The notes under the pieces were generated by a model, which was given only the letters and a program-made list of their open reading frames with translations, was not told the origin of the DNA and made no database searches. This document shows, piece after piece, positions 25,209-33,434 of a DNA stretch of 37,573 nt; position 1 is the first letter of the stretch, and the number at the start of each line of letters is the position of its first letter. The stretch spans positions 1 to 37,573 of the forward strand of contig QNBK01000004.1 in NCBI GenBank assembly GCA_003644105.1, read 5' to 3'. Source of the DNA: Spirochaetota bacterium. GTDB lineage: Bacteria; Spirochaetota; Spirochaetia; DSM-2461. The position numbers and the translations under genes were made by a program.

Positions 25209-26001
25209 AATCCAGGTCGGATTCTCCACCGACCAGATCTGCAAGTCCGCCGACATCTTCATCATCGAACTCGTAGGCTTCTGAAACCGGCTCGCCGCCA
25301 GCTTCCCAGAAAAGAATACGGCTGCAGTATGGGCAGAACTGAATTTCCTTACCGCCGCGTATATCGTTAACAAACTGAGCAGGAAGCACCATATGACAGC
25401 CACTGCAGATGTTAGACTTCACCGGCACAATACCTACACCGGACTTGTTTCGAATAATGCGCTGGAATTTAAAGAGAATATCATCATCCATATCCGGAGT
25501 GATTTTACTCTCTTTTTTCTGAAGCTGAGCAAGCAGAGTTTCTTTATCACTGGTTTCAGCCTTGATTTTATCATTTTCGCTGGTCAGCTCATCCTGCTGC
25601 ATCTTAATCATCTGCTCTTCACGCTCCAGTGAAGCCTTCATCTCTTCAAGGTCGCGTTCACATTTCTGGATATCACGGCGGAAACGCTGTTCTTTCTCAC
25701 CGGCATCACGGATTTCCTTATCCAGAGCTTCATACTCCCTCTGGGTGGTAATTACATCCATCTTCTTTTCAGACTCTTCACGTAATCGTTCCGCTTCGGT
25801 CATTTCAAAATTAAGATGCCGGATCTCCTCCTTGGTGGATTCAAATTCCTGATTTTTTTCCACATAAGATTTTTTTAGCCGGTTCAGGATTTCCTGTTTT
25901 GTTTCCAGAGCCTTGGGAATTTCCAGAATATCACGCTCTATAGCGTATTTTTTAGATAAAATCTCCTGCAATTCCCGCAATGTTTCGAATGTATTTTCCA
26001 T
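25207..26001 (-). CDS. Coiled-coil zinc-ribbon protein, DUF164/CT398 type
   Basis: A 264-residue protein. Residues about 8-180 are an almost unbroken, highly charged helical hairpin (ERLREESEKKMDVITTQREY region), and a C4 zinc ribbon follows, CSGCHMVLPAQF ... FCPYCSRILFW. The tail is acidic (EFDDEDVGGLADLVGGES). This is the DUF164 family, whose chlamydial member CT398 is reported to bind sigma-54 and type III secretion components; whether that holds here is unknown. It is next to rpoD and a sigma-54 activator is in the same window. AAGGA lies 9 bases before the ATG. Confidence 0.88.
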   Translation of the reverse strand: MENTFETLRELQEILSKKYAIERDILEIPKALETKQEILNRLKKSYVEKNQEFESTKEEIRHLNFEMTEAERLREESEKKMDVITTQREYEALDKEIRDAGEKEQRFRRDIQKCERDLEEMKASLEREEQMIKMQQDELTSENDKIKAETSDKETLLAQLQKKESKITPDMDDDILFKFQRIIRNKSGVGIVPVKSNICSGCHMVLPAQFVNDIRGGKEIQFCPYCSRILFWEAGGEPVSEAYEFDDEDVGGLADLVGGESDLD

Positions 26002-26020
26002 GTTGTCTTATCCTTACCCC

Positions 26021-27976
26021 TTAATTTTCCAGATAATCTTTAAGCCTTCGGCTTCTCTTTGGATGCCTGAGGCGTCGTAATGCTTTCGCTTCAATCTGCC
26101 GGATTCTTTCTCTTGTAACATTAAAATATAGCCCAACCTCTTCGAGAGTGAGTGAATAACCGTCTTCCAGGCCGAAACGCATTTTCAAAACTTCCTGTTC
26201 CCTCGGCGGCAGGGTCTCAAGAACTTCCTGAAGCTGTGACTGAAGGATACGGAAAGCTGTTTGTGTAGCCGGATTTTCCACATCTTTATCTTCGATGAAA
26301 TCACCCAGGAGAGAATCTTCCTCTTCCCCTATTGGAGTTTCAAGACTTATAGGTTCTCTGGCAACGTTCTTAACAGACTTTACTCTGGCTACAGTCCAGC
26401 CGAGTCGCTCTGCAACCTCTTCATCAGATGGTTCACGCCCCTTCATCTGCATCAACTGTCGGGACTCCCTGACAACTTTATTAATCTGCTCAATCATATG
26501 GACAGGAACTCGTATGGTTCTGGCTTGATCTGAAATTGACCTCGTGATTGCCTGGCGTATCCACCAGGTAGCATAGGTTGAAAATTTAAAGCCTTTTTTG
26601 TATTCAAACTTTTCAACAGCTTTTATCAGGCCGATATTTCCTTCCTGAACAAGATCGAAAAAATGCAGCCCACGGTTGGTATACTTCTTGGCGATGCTGA
26701 CTACAAGTCGAAGGTTTGCCTTTATCAACCTGTCCTTGGCAGTTTTCATCATAACCCGGCCATGAATGATTTCATCTGCCATATCCAGTATGTCATCTAC
26801 TGAGGCCTCAAAATCAATTTCCATTTCACGGAGTTTCTTTTCGGTAACCTGAACTTGCCTGATCAGTTCTTTAATCTCATCAGAACTCAGCCCCAGCCTG
26901 GATTCGACTTCTTCCCGTTCTCCGGCTTTGGCAAGGCCCCGGCCTAAGGTTCTAATCTCCCGCATAGACCGTACACCCAGAGTCCGTTCAATTCGGTACT
27001 GTTTCTTCTGGTATTGTTTTATCTTTTTTACAGCCGCTGCATAACGATCCGAAAATTTTACAATTTCTTCCTGATGGATATCGACAACAGAAATATTCTT
27101 TAAAAGAGTTTTTCTTTTAGTTACCAGTTTCTTATCCGTAAGTACATCTCCATCTGTTGAGGCAATACGGTGTTTTAAATCCATATACAGTTTTAATGGT
27201 GATGTAAGACCCTTAAGTGACTCGCGATAGAATTGATTGATACGTCTGCGCTCGGCCAGAAAATCAGAAACTTCCTTCTTTGAGTAGTTGAGTTCCCTGG
27301 GATCTGATTTACTGAACGCCTTCTGCGCAAGACTGTGAAACTCCGGGATAATCATACCGGAAGTTTTCAACACCTTCTTGATAATATTCTCACCATCTTC
27401 CATCTGCTTGGATAAAATTACTTCCTGTTCAGCAGTGAGCAGGTTCTCTTTCCCAATTTCCCTGAGATAGAGCCTGATCGGATCGTCAACAGATGAGTCC
27501 TTATCGTTGAATACCAGCTTACGCTGCCGTGTAACGGGGACTGCAACAGCTGCAGATTTATTTTCCGCTGCATCTGTTTCTTCTACTGCAATATCTTCGG
27601 TAATGACATCAGGAGTTGATTCACCATCTTCACCTGTTTTCAGGCTTCCCGAACCGACACCGATTTCAGCATCAAGTTCGTCCTCTTCAAGTAAAACATC
27701 AGCTTCATCATCAGTTTCTTCCGCTGAATCAACAGCAAGATCATTCTCTTCAACTGTATTCCCCGAAGTTTTCAGTCCGGGAGTTGTTTTAATATCATCT
27801 AGTATTTTTACGCCAGAGGATTGAAGTAACGCAATTATATCATTCATTGCTTCGGATTTAACCAGTTCCTCGGGCAGCCAATCACTAATTTCATCGAAGC
27901 TGATGGATTTGCTTTCCAGTGCATGTCCAAGAAGCTTGACTACCATTGGATTAGATTTAATTTCTGTCATCCTCAC
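26021..27976 (-). CDS. rpoD: Housekeeping sigma factor RpoD
   Basis: Primary sigma-70 that directs core RNA polymerase to -35/-10 promoters. Present are region 1.2 ([21 protein letters not shown]), a long non-conserved region, region 2 with the -10 recognition and melting helices ([35 protein letters not shown]), region 3 and region 4 with the -35 helix-turn-helix ([20 protein letters not shown]). Residues about 60-150 form a very acidic linker ([17 protein letters not shown]). It starts with GTG at 27976, overlapping the dnaG stop by 4 bases; ATG at 27970 with AAGG 5 bases upstream is an equally good start. The 651-residue length is normal for a group 1 sigma. Confidence 0.96.
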   Translation of the reverse strand: MRMTEIKSNPMVVKLLGHALESKSISFDEISDWLPEELVKSEAMNDIIALLQSSGVKILDDIKTTPGLKTSGNTVEENDLAVDSAEETDDEADVLLEEDELDAEIGVGSGSLKTGEDGESTPDVITEDIAVEETDAAENKSAAVAVPVTRQRKLVFNDKDSSVDDPIRLYLREIGKENLLTAEQEVILSKQMEDGENIIKKVLKTSGMIIPEFHSLAQKAFSKSDPRELNYSKKEVSDFLAERRRINQFYRESLKGLTSPLKLYMDLKHRIASTDGDVLTDKKLVTKRKTLLKNISVVDIHQEEIVKFSDRYAAAVKKIKQYQKKQYRIERTLGVRSMREIRTLGRGLAKAGEREEVESRLGLSSDEIKELIRQVQVTEKKLREMEIDFEASVDDILDMADEIIHGRVMMKTAKDRLIKANLRLVVSIAKKYTNRGLHFFDLVQEGNIGLIKAVEKFEYKKGFKFSTYATWWIRQAITRSISDQARTIRVPVHMIEQINKVVRESRQLMQMKGREPSDEEVAERLGWTVARVKSVKNVAREPISLETPIGEEEDSLLGDFIEDKDVENPATQTAFRILQSQLQEVLETLPPREQEVLKMRFGLEDGYSLTLEEVGLYFNVTRERIRQIEAKALRRLRHPKRSRRLKDYLEN

Positions 27977-29763
27977 CTTGCCTGTATTTCTTTATCAATT
28001 TCCAATATTCGTTTCATACGGGCGTTGTTAATCATCGGATTAACAGAATCCAGCCCTGTATCATTTTCTTTATCCATTAATTTCTGAAGTTCCAGCCGTT
28101 CATCATTCAGTGTTCGAATCTGCAGAATCCGTATCTTTTCCTTAATTGTATCATCAGCTCTTTGATCATAAATCCCGGCTGCGGCTTTCTCGAGGATGTA
28201 ACTCTTCATTTTTTCATCATCAAGTTTCGATACAATGACATCCGTCCTGAGTTCACGACCATCAACACTCAGCTCATCCATCACCCGGTACACGGATAAA
28301 GCCCGCCTATCCCGAAAAATTTCAGGGGCGAGCGATTTTCTCAAGGTGGTAAAGTGTTCTGTCTTCACAGCTACGGCTGTCATCAGATAAAGTTCATCAT
28401 CCACAGGTTCGAAAACGGTCTCTGTTTCTACGCCGGTGGATCTGTAGGATCGCAGCCTGGACGTTCTCAACAGTTTTTTTCCTCTGTTGTTTCTGTACTC
28501 TCTGATGACGGTTACCGGGTCCGCATTAACTTCATCTGCCAACTGCCGAAGGTACTTTTCTCTTCGGACATCGGATCCAACCGCATCCAGATAGGGTGTC
28601 AGCTCTTTGAGGGCCTCCTCCTGCGCTTCTCCCGTATTGTCGGTTTTAGCACTAATCAGGAAATCTAACAAATAATCAAAGATATTTATAGGCCTTTCGA
28701 TAAGTTTTTTCAACGTTTCGGGCCCCTGATTACAAAGAATATCCGATGGATCAGTTCCTGGAGGTATTTTTACTGCATTTACCGCCAAACCGACGCTTTC
28801 CGCAAGTATCGCCGCTTTTACCGTCGCCTTCCTCCCGGCATCATCACCGTCGAATAAAAGTGTGATGGAATCTGCCTGTCTTTTAATCAATCCGGCCTGA
28901 TCCTGAGTAAACGCCGTTCCCAACGGGGCAACGATATTTCCTGAGTCTGCCTGCATACAGGATAGTACATCCAGATTGCCTTCACAAATAACGACGTGTT
29001 TATTTTCTCTTATTTTTTTCCTGGCCTGTCCGAGGCCATAAAGCTGTCGGCTTTTTTTATACAACACAGTCTCAGGTGAGTTGATGTACTTAGGCTCTTT
29101 ACCGTTTAAGGCACGTCCGCTGAAAGCCACAACACGTTCACTGTCCGGCATTACAGGAAACATCAGTCTATCAACGAAATATGACCAGCGCGGAGACTTT
29201 GGACTGAACAACCCCGATTCTGCAAGAAAATCTGAAGAATACTTTTTCTTTAAGAGAAAATTGTAGAGCCACTCACCATCCCGGGGAGCCCAGCCTATCT
29301 GGTAGTATTCAGCTGTTTCTTCACTGATGCCGCGCTTATCAAGGTAGTCTCTGGCATGAGCGGCATTTTCATGGTTTATGTAAAGCCAGCGGAATGTATT
29401 GGAGACTCTTTTGTAGAGATCTTCCAGCGCCCGTCTATTGTCCCTGTATTCCTCTCCACCATTGTCATCCGGAATATCGACACCGGCTTTTTCAGCCAGA
29501 CGTCTGACTGCTTCAGGGAAGTTCAATGACTCCATTTCCATCAGAAACTGATAGGATCCGCCGCCTTTGTGACAGCCGAAACAGTAAAAGATATTTTTAT
29601 CCGGACTGACAGAGAAGGAGGGAGTTTTTTCATTGTGAAAGGGACAAAGGCCCCACCACCGGTTGCCTTTTCGAGAAAGGTTCACATAGCTGCCGACAAC
29701 ATCCAGAATATCAGTTCTACGACTGACTTCATCTATGATATTTTCAGGGATTCGTCCCGCCAT
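27973..29763 (-). CDS. dnaG: DNA primase
   Basis: DnaG makes RNA primers for lagging-strand synthesis. The N-terminal CHC2 zinc site has Cys 40, His 43, Cys 61 and Cys 64 ([12 protein letters not shown] ... YCFGCHKGG). The TOPRIM core follows, with [17 protein letters not shown] (catalytic Glu) and [13 protein letters not shown] (DxD). The C-terminal third is the less conserved helicase-binding domain. AAGGA lies 7 bases before the ATG. dnaG-rpoD is the core of the classical macromolecular synthesis operon; the usual rpsU is absent and a mltG gene sits upstream instead. Confidence 0.96.
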   Translation of the reverse strand: MAGRIPENIIDEVSRRTDILDVVGSYVNLSRKGNRWWGLCPFHNEKTPSFSVSPDKNIFYCFGCHKGGGSYQFLMEMESLNFPEAVRRLAEKAGVDIPDDNGGEEYRDNRRALEDLYKRVSNTFRWLYINHENAAHARDYLDKRGISEETAEYYQIGWAPRDGEWLYNFLLKKKYSSDFLAESGLFSPKSPRWSYFVDRLMFPVMPDSERVVAFSGRALNGKEPKYINSPETVLYKKSRQLYGLGQARKKIRENKHVVICEGNLDVLSCMQADSGNIVAPLGTAFTQDQAGLIKRQADSITLLFDGDDAGRKATVKAAILAESVGLAVNAVKIPPGTDPSDILCNQGPETLKKLIERPINIFDYLLDFLISAKTDNTGEAQEEALKELTPYLDAVGSDVRREKYLRQLADEVNADPVTVIREYRNNRGKKLLRTSRLRSYRSTGVETETVFEPVDDELYLMTAVAVKTEHFTTLRKSLAPEIFRDRRALSVYRVMDELSVDGRELRTDVIVSKLDDEKMKSYILEKAAAGIYDQRADDTIKEKIRILQIRTLNDERLELQKLMDKENDTGLDSVNPMINNARMKRILEIDKEIQAR

Positions 29764-29765
29764 TA

Positions 29766-30899
29766 TCAGTCCTTGATAACGAATTGGTTCAAATACGCTT
29801 CCCGGGCTGCAAGATGATCCTTGTAATCACGGGTAAAGGTGTGTGTACCGGCTGCCGGATTTTTAACAACAAAAAAAAGTGCATCGATATCCGCTGGATA
29901 AAAAACAGCTTCCAATGCCACTCTACCTGGAGAGGATATGGGCCCTGGAGGGAGCCCTTTGTCGAAATAAGTATTGTAATCCGATGGAATCTCCAGATAT
30001 CGCTCAAAGATGCGCCGATTGAACTTCAGGTACTCATTCTGAAAAGGTTTGCCCTGCTCTGTTTCTTCTATGGTATACACAACAGTTGCGCAGGACTGCA
30101 AAGGCATTCCTTCCAGTATTCTATTGTTAAATACGGCGGCGATTTTAGGTGCTTCATCTTCCTGCCGGTATTCCCTTTCAACAATGGATGCCAGGGTAAC
30201 TTTTTCGTGAAGCTGTGATCGGGTAAGATCTTTCCAAAGCGGATCCACCTCCCCCAGGACTTTGAAAAACCTGTCTGCCATAATCCTGACGATACTTTCA
30301 GAGGTTTCTCTGGATGATTCAGGATTATCAATGCCGCTTTCAACAGGCAATTCAATTTTGTAGGTGTCGGGGAAAAGATAACCCTGTAACCCTTCGAGGT
30401 TGCTTTTAACAGGATATTCCTCTCTCAGACTGATGATAGCCTTCTTAACATCTCCGGCTCTGGCCAGTCCGGCCTCCTGAACCCTTACAGCAATCTCAGT
30501 AGCTGTCAGCCCCGGAGGTATCACTAGTGCCGTATAGACTCTCTGGGCTCCCGAAGGTGAGGTAAGACTTGAGAGAATCTGTGATGGTTTCAGACCAGTT
30601 CCCAGTACATAACGACCTGACTGCAGGGCAGATGTTTCCCCTAGTCTGCTGAGAATCCTGAAACGCCATGCTATGTACCAGGAATCGTTAACGAGTCCTT
30701 GTTCCTCCAGCTGCCGGGAGACAGATATAATATTAGCCCCCTTACCAACAGTTATCTCAACGGATTGATACCCGGGATTTTCCGGAGGTGTATCCAGAAT
30801 GAACCAGAAAGCAACAGCTCCAAGAATTACAATAATGGGGATGATAATAAGTAGAAACAGGAGAATTTTCCGGATTACGGAAACAAAGGGCTCTGACAT
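29766..30899 (-). CDS. mltG: Endolytic murein transglycosylase MltG
   Basis: MltG cuts nascent glycan strands in the membrane-proximal zone, setting strand length. One N-terminal span (about residues 10-32, ILLFLLIIIPIIVILGAVAF) is followed by a LysM-like subdomain and the YceG catalytic domain. The motif TLASIVEREYRQEDEAPKIA contains the catalytic glutamate and LPPGPISSPGRVALEAVFYP the end of the active-site cleft. Length 377 aa is typical. It is two bases upstream of dnaG and no clear ribosome site is visible before its ATG. Confidence 0.93.
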   Translation of the reverse strand: MSEPFVSVIRKILLFLLIIIPIIVILGAVAFWFILDTPPENPGYQSVEITVGKGANIISVSRQLEEQGLVNDSWYIAWRFRILSRLGETSALQSGRYVLGTGLKPSQILSSLTSPSGAQRVYTALVIPPGLTATEIAVRVQEAGLARAGDVKKAIISLREEYPVKSNLEGLQGYLFPDTYKIELPVESGIDNPESSRETSESIVRIMADRFFKVLGEVDPLWKDLTRSQLHEKVTLASIVEREYRQEDEAPKIAAVFNNRILEGMPLQSCATVVYTIEETEQGKPFQNEYLKFNRRIFERYLEIPSDYNTYFDKGLPPGPISSPGRVALEAVFYPADIDALFFVVKNPAAGTHTFTRDYKDHLAAREAYLNQFVIKD

Positions 30900-30914
30900 T
30901 ATTTAATTAACCAC

Positions 30915-31868
30915 TTAGAATTCAAAAGTATAACCCTCACGGGCAAGATCAATTTCAAGAGAAGATTTACCCCTATGCTCAAGACGATTATCAAACCACT
31001 GAGCAGACCTCAGGATTCCCTCCATTTCACTATCGGTATTCAGTGGTTCGTGGTGGAACAGAAAGAGTTTTTTAATGGCGAACTCCCTGACAAACTCAAC
31101 GGCGAGACTGTATGAAGAATGTCCCCAGTTATATTTCTCTATGGCTTCACCCAGGGTGTACTGTGCGTCAAGAACAATTGCATCGGCATCCTGAAAGTAT
31201 GAAACGTTCTTATCGGTTCTGCGGAAATCTTTTTCGGTGAGCTCGGTATCGGTAGAGTAGATAAAGGATCGGCCTGCTTCGGTGATTTTATAGGAAATGC
31301 TGCCGTTGGGATGATTTCTGCGTATCCAGTTCACTTCGGCTCCGCCAAGCTTCAGCGTTTCATTTCTCTTGAGAATTCTGAATTGTATTTTTGCAGCGAA
31401 ACTATCCCAGCCGACTGGATGATACGGTACATTCATGAAGTTGGAAAGGATTCTTTCCATAGCAGGATATGGACTGTAAAACGTTACTTTCACTCCGGGA
31501 TTGTACATGGCTCCAAAATAGGGAAGACCGAGAAGATGGTCGTAGTGGAAATGGGAGAGAAAGATATGATATTCACTGATTTTTTCACGGAATTTACGCC
31601 CCCTTTTTTCCAGCTCTCTCAAACCTGTTCCGGTATCAAGGACTATCATAGTGCCCTCAGCGGTACGCACCTCAAGGCAAGCGGTGTTACCGCCGACCGT
31701 TCCGAAGATTTCCGGGGGCAAACTGGAAAGAAACTGCTGACGGGTTTCTGAGTTGTGCAAATGAGAGGGTTTTATTCGTTGTACAACAGCGGAAATCTTG
31801 TTCTGGAGTTCTCCCGAGGTTATAGGAGTCGGGCTCGACCCCCGGACTCCCCAAAAACGAACAATCAT
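30915..31868 (-). CDS. Metallo-beta-lactamase-fold hydrolase
   Basis: The N-terminus (MIVRFWGVRGSSPTP) and the zinc motif HFHYDH (His 106, His 108, Asp 110, His 111) place it among the RNase Z/PhnP-like MBL hydrolases. Later ligands are probably His in RRNHPNGS, Asp in IVLDAQYTLGE and His in LFHHEPLN. Between the first strand and GGNTACLEV there is a roughly 45-residue helical insertion (residues 20-57) rich in polar residues. Such proteins act as phosphodiesterases or cyclic-nucleotide hydrolases; the substrate here is unknown. It precedes mltG by 15 bases and has GGAGG before the ATG. Confidence 0.85.
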   Translation of the reverse strand: MIVRFWGVRGSSPTPITSGELQNKISAVVQRIKPSHLHNSETRQQFLSSLPPEIFGTVGGNTACLEVRTAEGTMIVLDTGTGLRELEKRGRKFREKISEYHIFLSHFHYDHLLGLPYFGAMYNPGVKVTFYSPYPAMERILSNFMNVPYHPVGWDSFAAKIQFRILKRNETLKLGGAEVNWIRRNHPNGSISYKITEAGRSFIYSTDTELTEKDFRRTDKNVSYFQDADAIVLDAQYTLGEAIEKYNWGHSSYSLAVEFVREFAIKKLFLFHHEPLNTDSEMEGILRSAQWFDNRLEHRGKSSLEIDLAREGYTFEF

Positions 31869-31892
31869 AAAACCTCCGTAAACAATACTATC

Positions 31893-32348
31893 TTATCGGG
31901 AAGGGGATAGCAAAACTTCACGTTCACGTTTTTTCAAAGCGGCTGAAATTTCTCGGGCAGAATGTTTTTTCCCATGATTCATTCCGGGACATTCCCTGGA
32001 TTCACGTTCCCAATCTTCTTCTGACGAGAGTATTGCCGGCCAGAAGGGATAGGTTCGACACTGCAGAGGCCTGACTTTATAGACCGTACAGCCATCTTCC
32101 CAGAAGATACAGTCATTTTCGGCAGTTTCAGTTAAACTTAATCGTGTCGTTATCCCGAGGTCGACAATCCGGCAGTACTTCTTTGAAAACTCCTGATCAG
32201 TCATCCCGGCATTTTTAGCCAATTTGCTGAGATCTGATTGAGAAAGAAAAACATACCCGGGTTCATGCCTGCAGCAATGTCCGCATGATGTACAGCTGAA
32301 CTTCAAGCCCTTGTTCCAGAATATTTTCTCTTCGTTGTTAAAATGCAC
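31893..32348 (-). CDS. YkgJ-type cysteine-cluster protein
   Basis: The N-terminal cysteine group CTSCGHCC and later cysteines in DCIFWEDGCTVYKVRPLQCRTYPFWP match the YkgJ/UPF0153 family, thought to bind a metal (zinc or an Fe-S cluster). The biochemical role is unknown. The ORF track begins at 32501, which runs through tRNA-Tyr; I start at GTG 32346-32348, which has AAAGGA 7 bases upstream, giving 151 aa. It lies just after the tRNA terminator, so it may depend on read-through from the tRNA promoter. The MBL gene follows after 24 bases. Confidence 0.82.
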   Translation of the reverse strand: MHFNNEEKIFWNKGLKFSCTSCGHCCRHEPGYVFLSQSDLSKLAKNAGMTDQEFSKKYCRIVDLGITTRLSLTETAENDCIFWEDGCTVYKVRPLQCRTYPFWPAILSSEEDWERESRECPGMNHGKKHSAREISAALKKREREVLLSPSR

Positions 32349-32365
32349 TATAAGGTCCTTTGAAC

Positions 32366-32393
32366 AAAAAAGGCCTCCTGAAGGAGACCTTTT
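32366..32393 (-). terminator. Rho-independent terminator after the tRNA pair
   Basis: On the minus strand AAGGTCTCC-TTCA-GGAGGCCTT forms a 9-bp stem (one G-T pair) with a 4-base loop, followed by TTTTTT. It lies about 8 bases after the 3' end of tRNA-Tyr and about 18-20 bases before the YkgJ-type gene start. Confidence 0.85.
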
Positions 32394-32400
32394 AAAAAAG

Positions 32401-32481
32401 TGGGGAGAGAAGGATTTGAACCTTCGAAGCCGAAGCAACAGATTTACAGTCTGCCCCCTTTGACCACTCGGGAACCTCCCC
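32401..32481 (-). tRNA. tRNA-Tyr (GTA)
   Basis: The minus strand folds as a class II tRNA of 81 nt. The acceptor stem is GGGGAGG/TCTCCCC (one G-U pair), the anticodon loop CTGTAAA gives anticodon GTA, a long variable arm (TTGCTTCGGCTTCG) follows and the T loop is GGTTCAAATCC. The discriminator is A and CCA is not encoded. The tRNA lies 14 bases after tRNA-Thr in the same transcript. Confidence 0.95.
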
Positions 32482-32495
32482 GTAAAAAACCGACA

Positions 32496-32569
32496 AGCCA
32501 TCTGTCGGATTCGAACCGACGACCCCGAGATTACAAATCACGTGCTCTGGCCAGCTGAGCTAAGATGGC
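32496..32569 (-). tRNA. tRNA-Thr (TGT)
   Basis: A 74-nt cloverleaf on the minus strand: acceptor GCCATCT/AGATGGC, D arm GCTC/GAGC with the GG pair, anticodon loop TTTGTAA (anticodon TGT), and T arm GTCGG-TTCGAAT-CCGAC. CCA is not encoded. The anticodon stem CGTGA/TCTCG has a T-T mismatch at the middle pair (29-41), while the other four pairs are normal. Confidence 0.94.
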
Positions 32570-32602
32570 GATCTCGACTGCATTTCGCGTCGTCGAAGGG
32601 GA

Positions 32603-32631
32603 AAATAACACCCCGAGGGTAGAAGTGTCAA
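32603..32631 (-). promoter_or_regulatory. Sigma-70 promoter of the tRNA-Thr/tRNA-Tyr operon
   Basis: On the minus strand a perfect TTGACA (32626-32631) and TTATTT (32603-32608) are 17 bases apart, about 33 bases before tRNA-Thr. The -35 box overlaps the stop codon of the methionine aminopeptidase gene. Confidence 0.7.
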
Positions 32632-33434
32632 CAGGGTTGACGTTTGATCCAATCAGGTGAGCCTAGAATTTGTGTTCCATGCTCAATCAGCAGCAATGTA
32701 ACTTCAAAATGTGCCGAAGGTTCCCCATCGGCTGTAACGGCCGAACCATCATCTGCGATGAGGATTTTTCCATTGCCTGAAGAAAGAACCGGCTCAGCTG
32801 TATAGAAGTATCCTGAACGTAATGGTTCATGGGTTCTACCGTCGTAGGTAAGAGATGGGGGTTCATGCATCTTCCGTCCGATACCGTGGCCGGCACCTTC
32901 TGATATCAGGGAAACATTCCACCTGCCGGTAACATTTGATACCGTCTCAGCGGATTCTACACCGCTCTGTCCAGGCTTCATTGTTGTTGCCAGTTTTGCC
33001 GTGGCCTTCCATGCCGCGCAGATTAATTCTTTTCTTTTTTCATCTATTATGCCGACGGGAAATGTTCTTGCGGCATCCGCCCACCATCCTCTCACCGAAC
33101 AGGAAATATCCACGGTAACGATTTCCCCGGATTTCAGTTTTCTTTCTCCGGGTATCCCATGCCATACAGTATCTTCCGGAGATATGCTGAGAAGAACACC
33201 GGAATCGGCTCCACGGCCCTTCAGAGATTTTTCAAGTGATTCAGCAAGATCTATAGTACGAATACCCGGACAGATAAAAATTCCAGCCAGTTCCAGGGTC
33301 TGATGTATCAGTCTGGCAGCGGAATCAACAGCGGTGATATCAGGAGGACTGGCAGTGTTTGATTTCCCGTTGTACTTTTCTGTAGAGGGGAAGATATCCT
33401 CGAATAAGGATTTTCCGCCAAATACGTTGTCCAT
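32628..33434 (-). CDS. map: Methionine aminopeptidase, divergent
   Basis: Removes the N-terminal methionine from nascent proteins. All five metal ligands of the pita-bread fold can be placed: Asp 109 (VTVDIS), Asp 120 (WADAARTF), His 183 (EGAGHGIG), Glu 214 (YTAEPV) and Glu 244 (AHFEVTLL). The active-site His 92 (WHGIP) and His 190 (MHEPP) are present as well. Around these the sequence is divergent, so it may be a second Map. Its first 30 residues (FGGKSLFEDIFPSTEKY) precede the usual family start and are encoded over the glgA end, a 95-base overlap in another frame. No later ATG/GTG/TTG start fits well. It ends at the tRNA promoter. Confidence 0.85.
   Translation of the reverse strand: MDNVFGGKSLFEDIFPSTEKYNGKSNTASPPDITAVDSAARLIHQTLELAGIFICPGIRTIDLAESLEKSLKGRGADSGVLLSISPEDTVWHGIPGERKLKSGEIVTVDISCSVRGWWADAARTFPVGIIDEKRKELICAAWKATAKLATTMKPGQSGVESAETVSNVTGRWNVSLISEGAGHGIGRKMHEPPSLTYDGRTHEPLRSGYFYTAEPVLSSGNGKILIADDGSAVTADGEPSAHFEVTLLLIEHGTQILGSPDWIKRQPC

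Noticed and set aside
24830-25276. Plus-strand ORF of 148 aa and a 69-aa ORF inside it
   Set aside because: They lie antisense to RNase P RNA, whose conserved helices explain the sequence; the open frames are chance.
32349-32501. Upstream extension of the YkgJ-type ORF
   Set aside because: It runs through the terminator and tRNA-Tyr; the GTG at 32346-32348 with AAAGGA is a better start.
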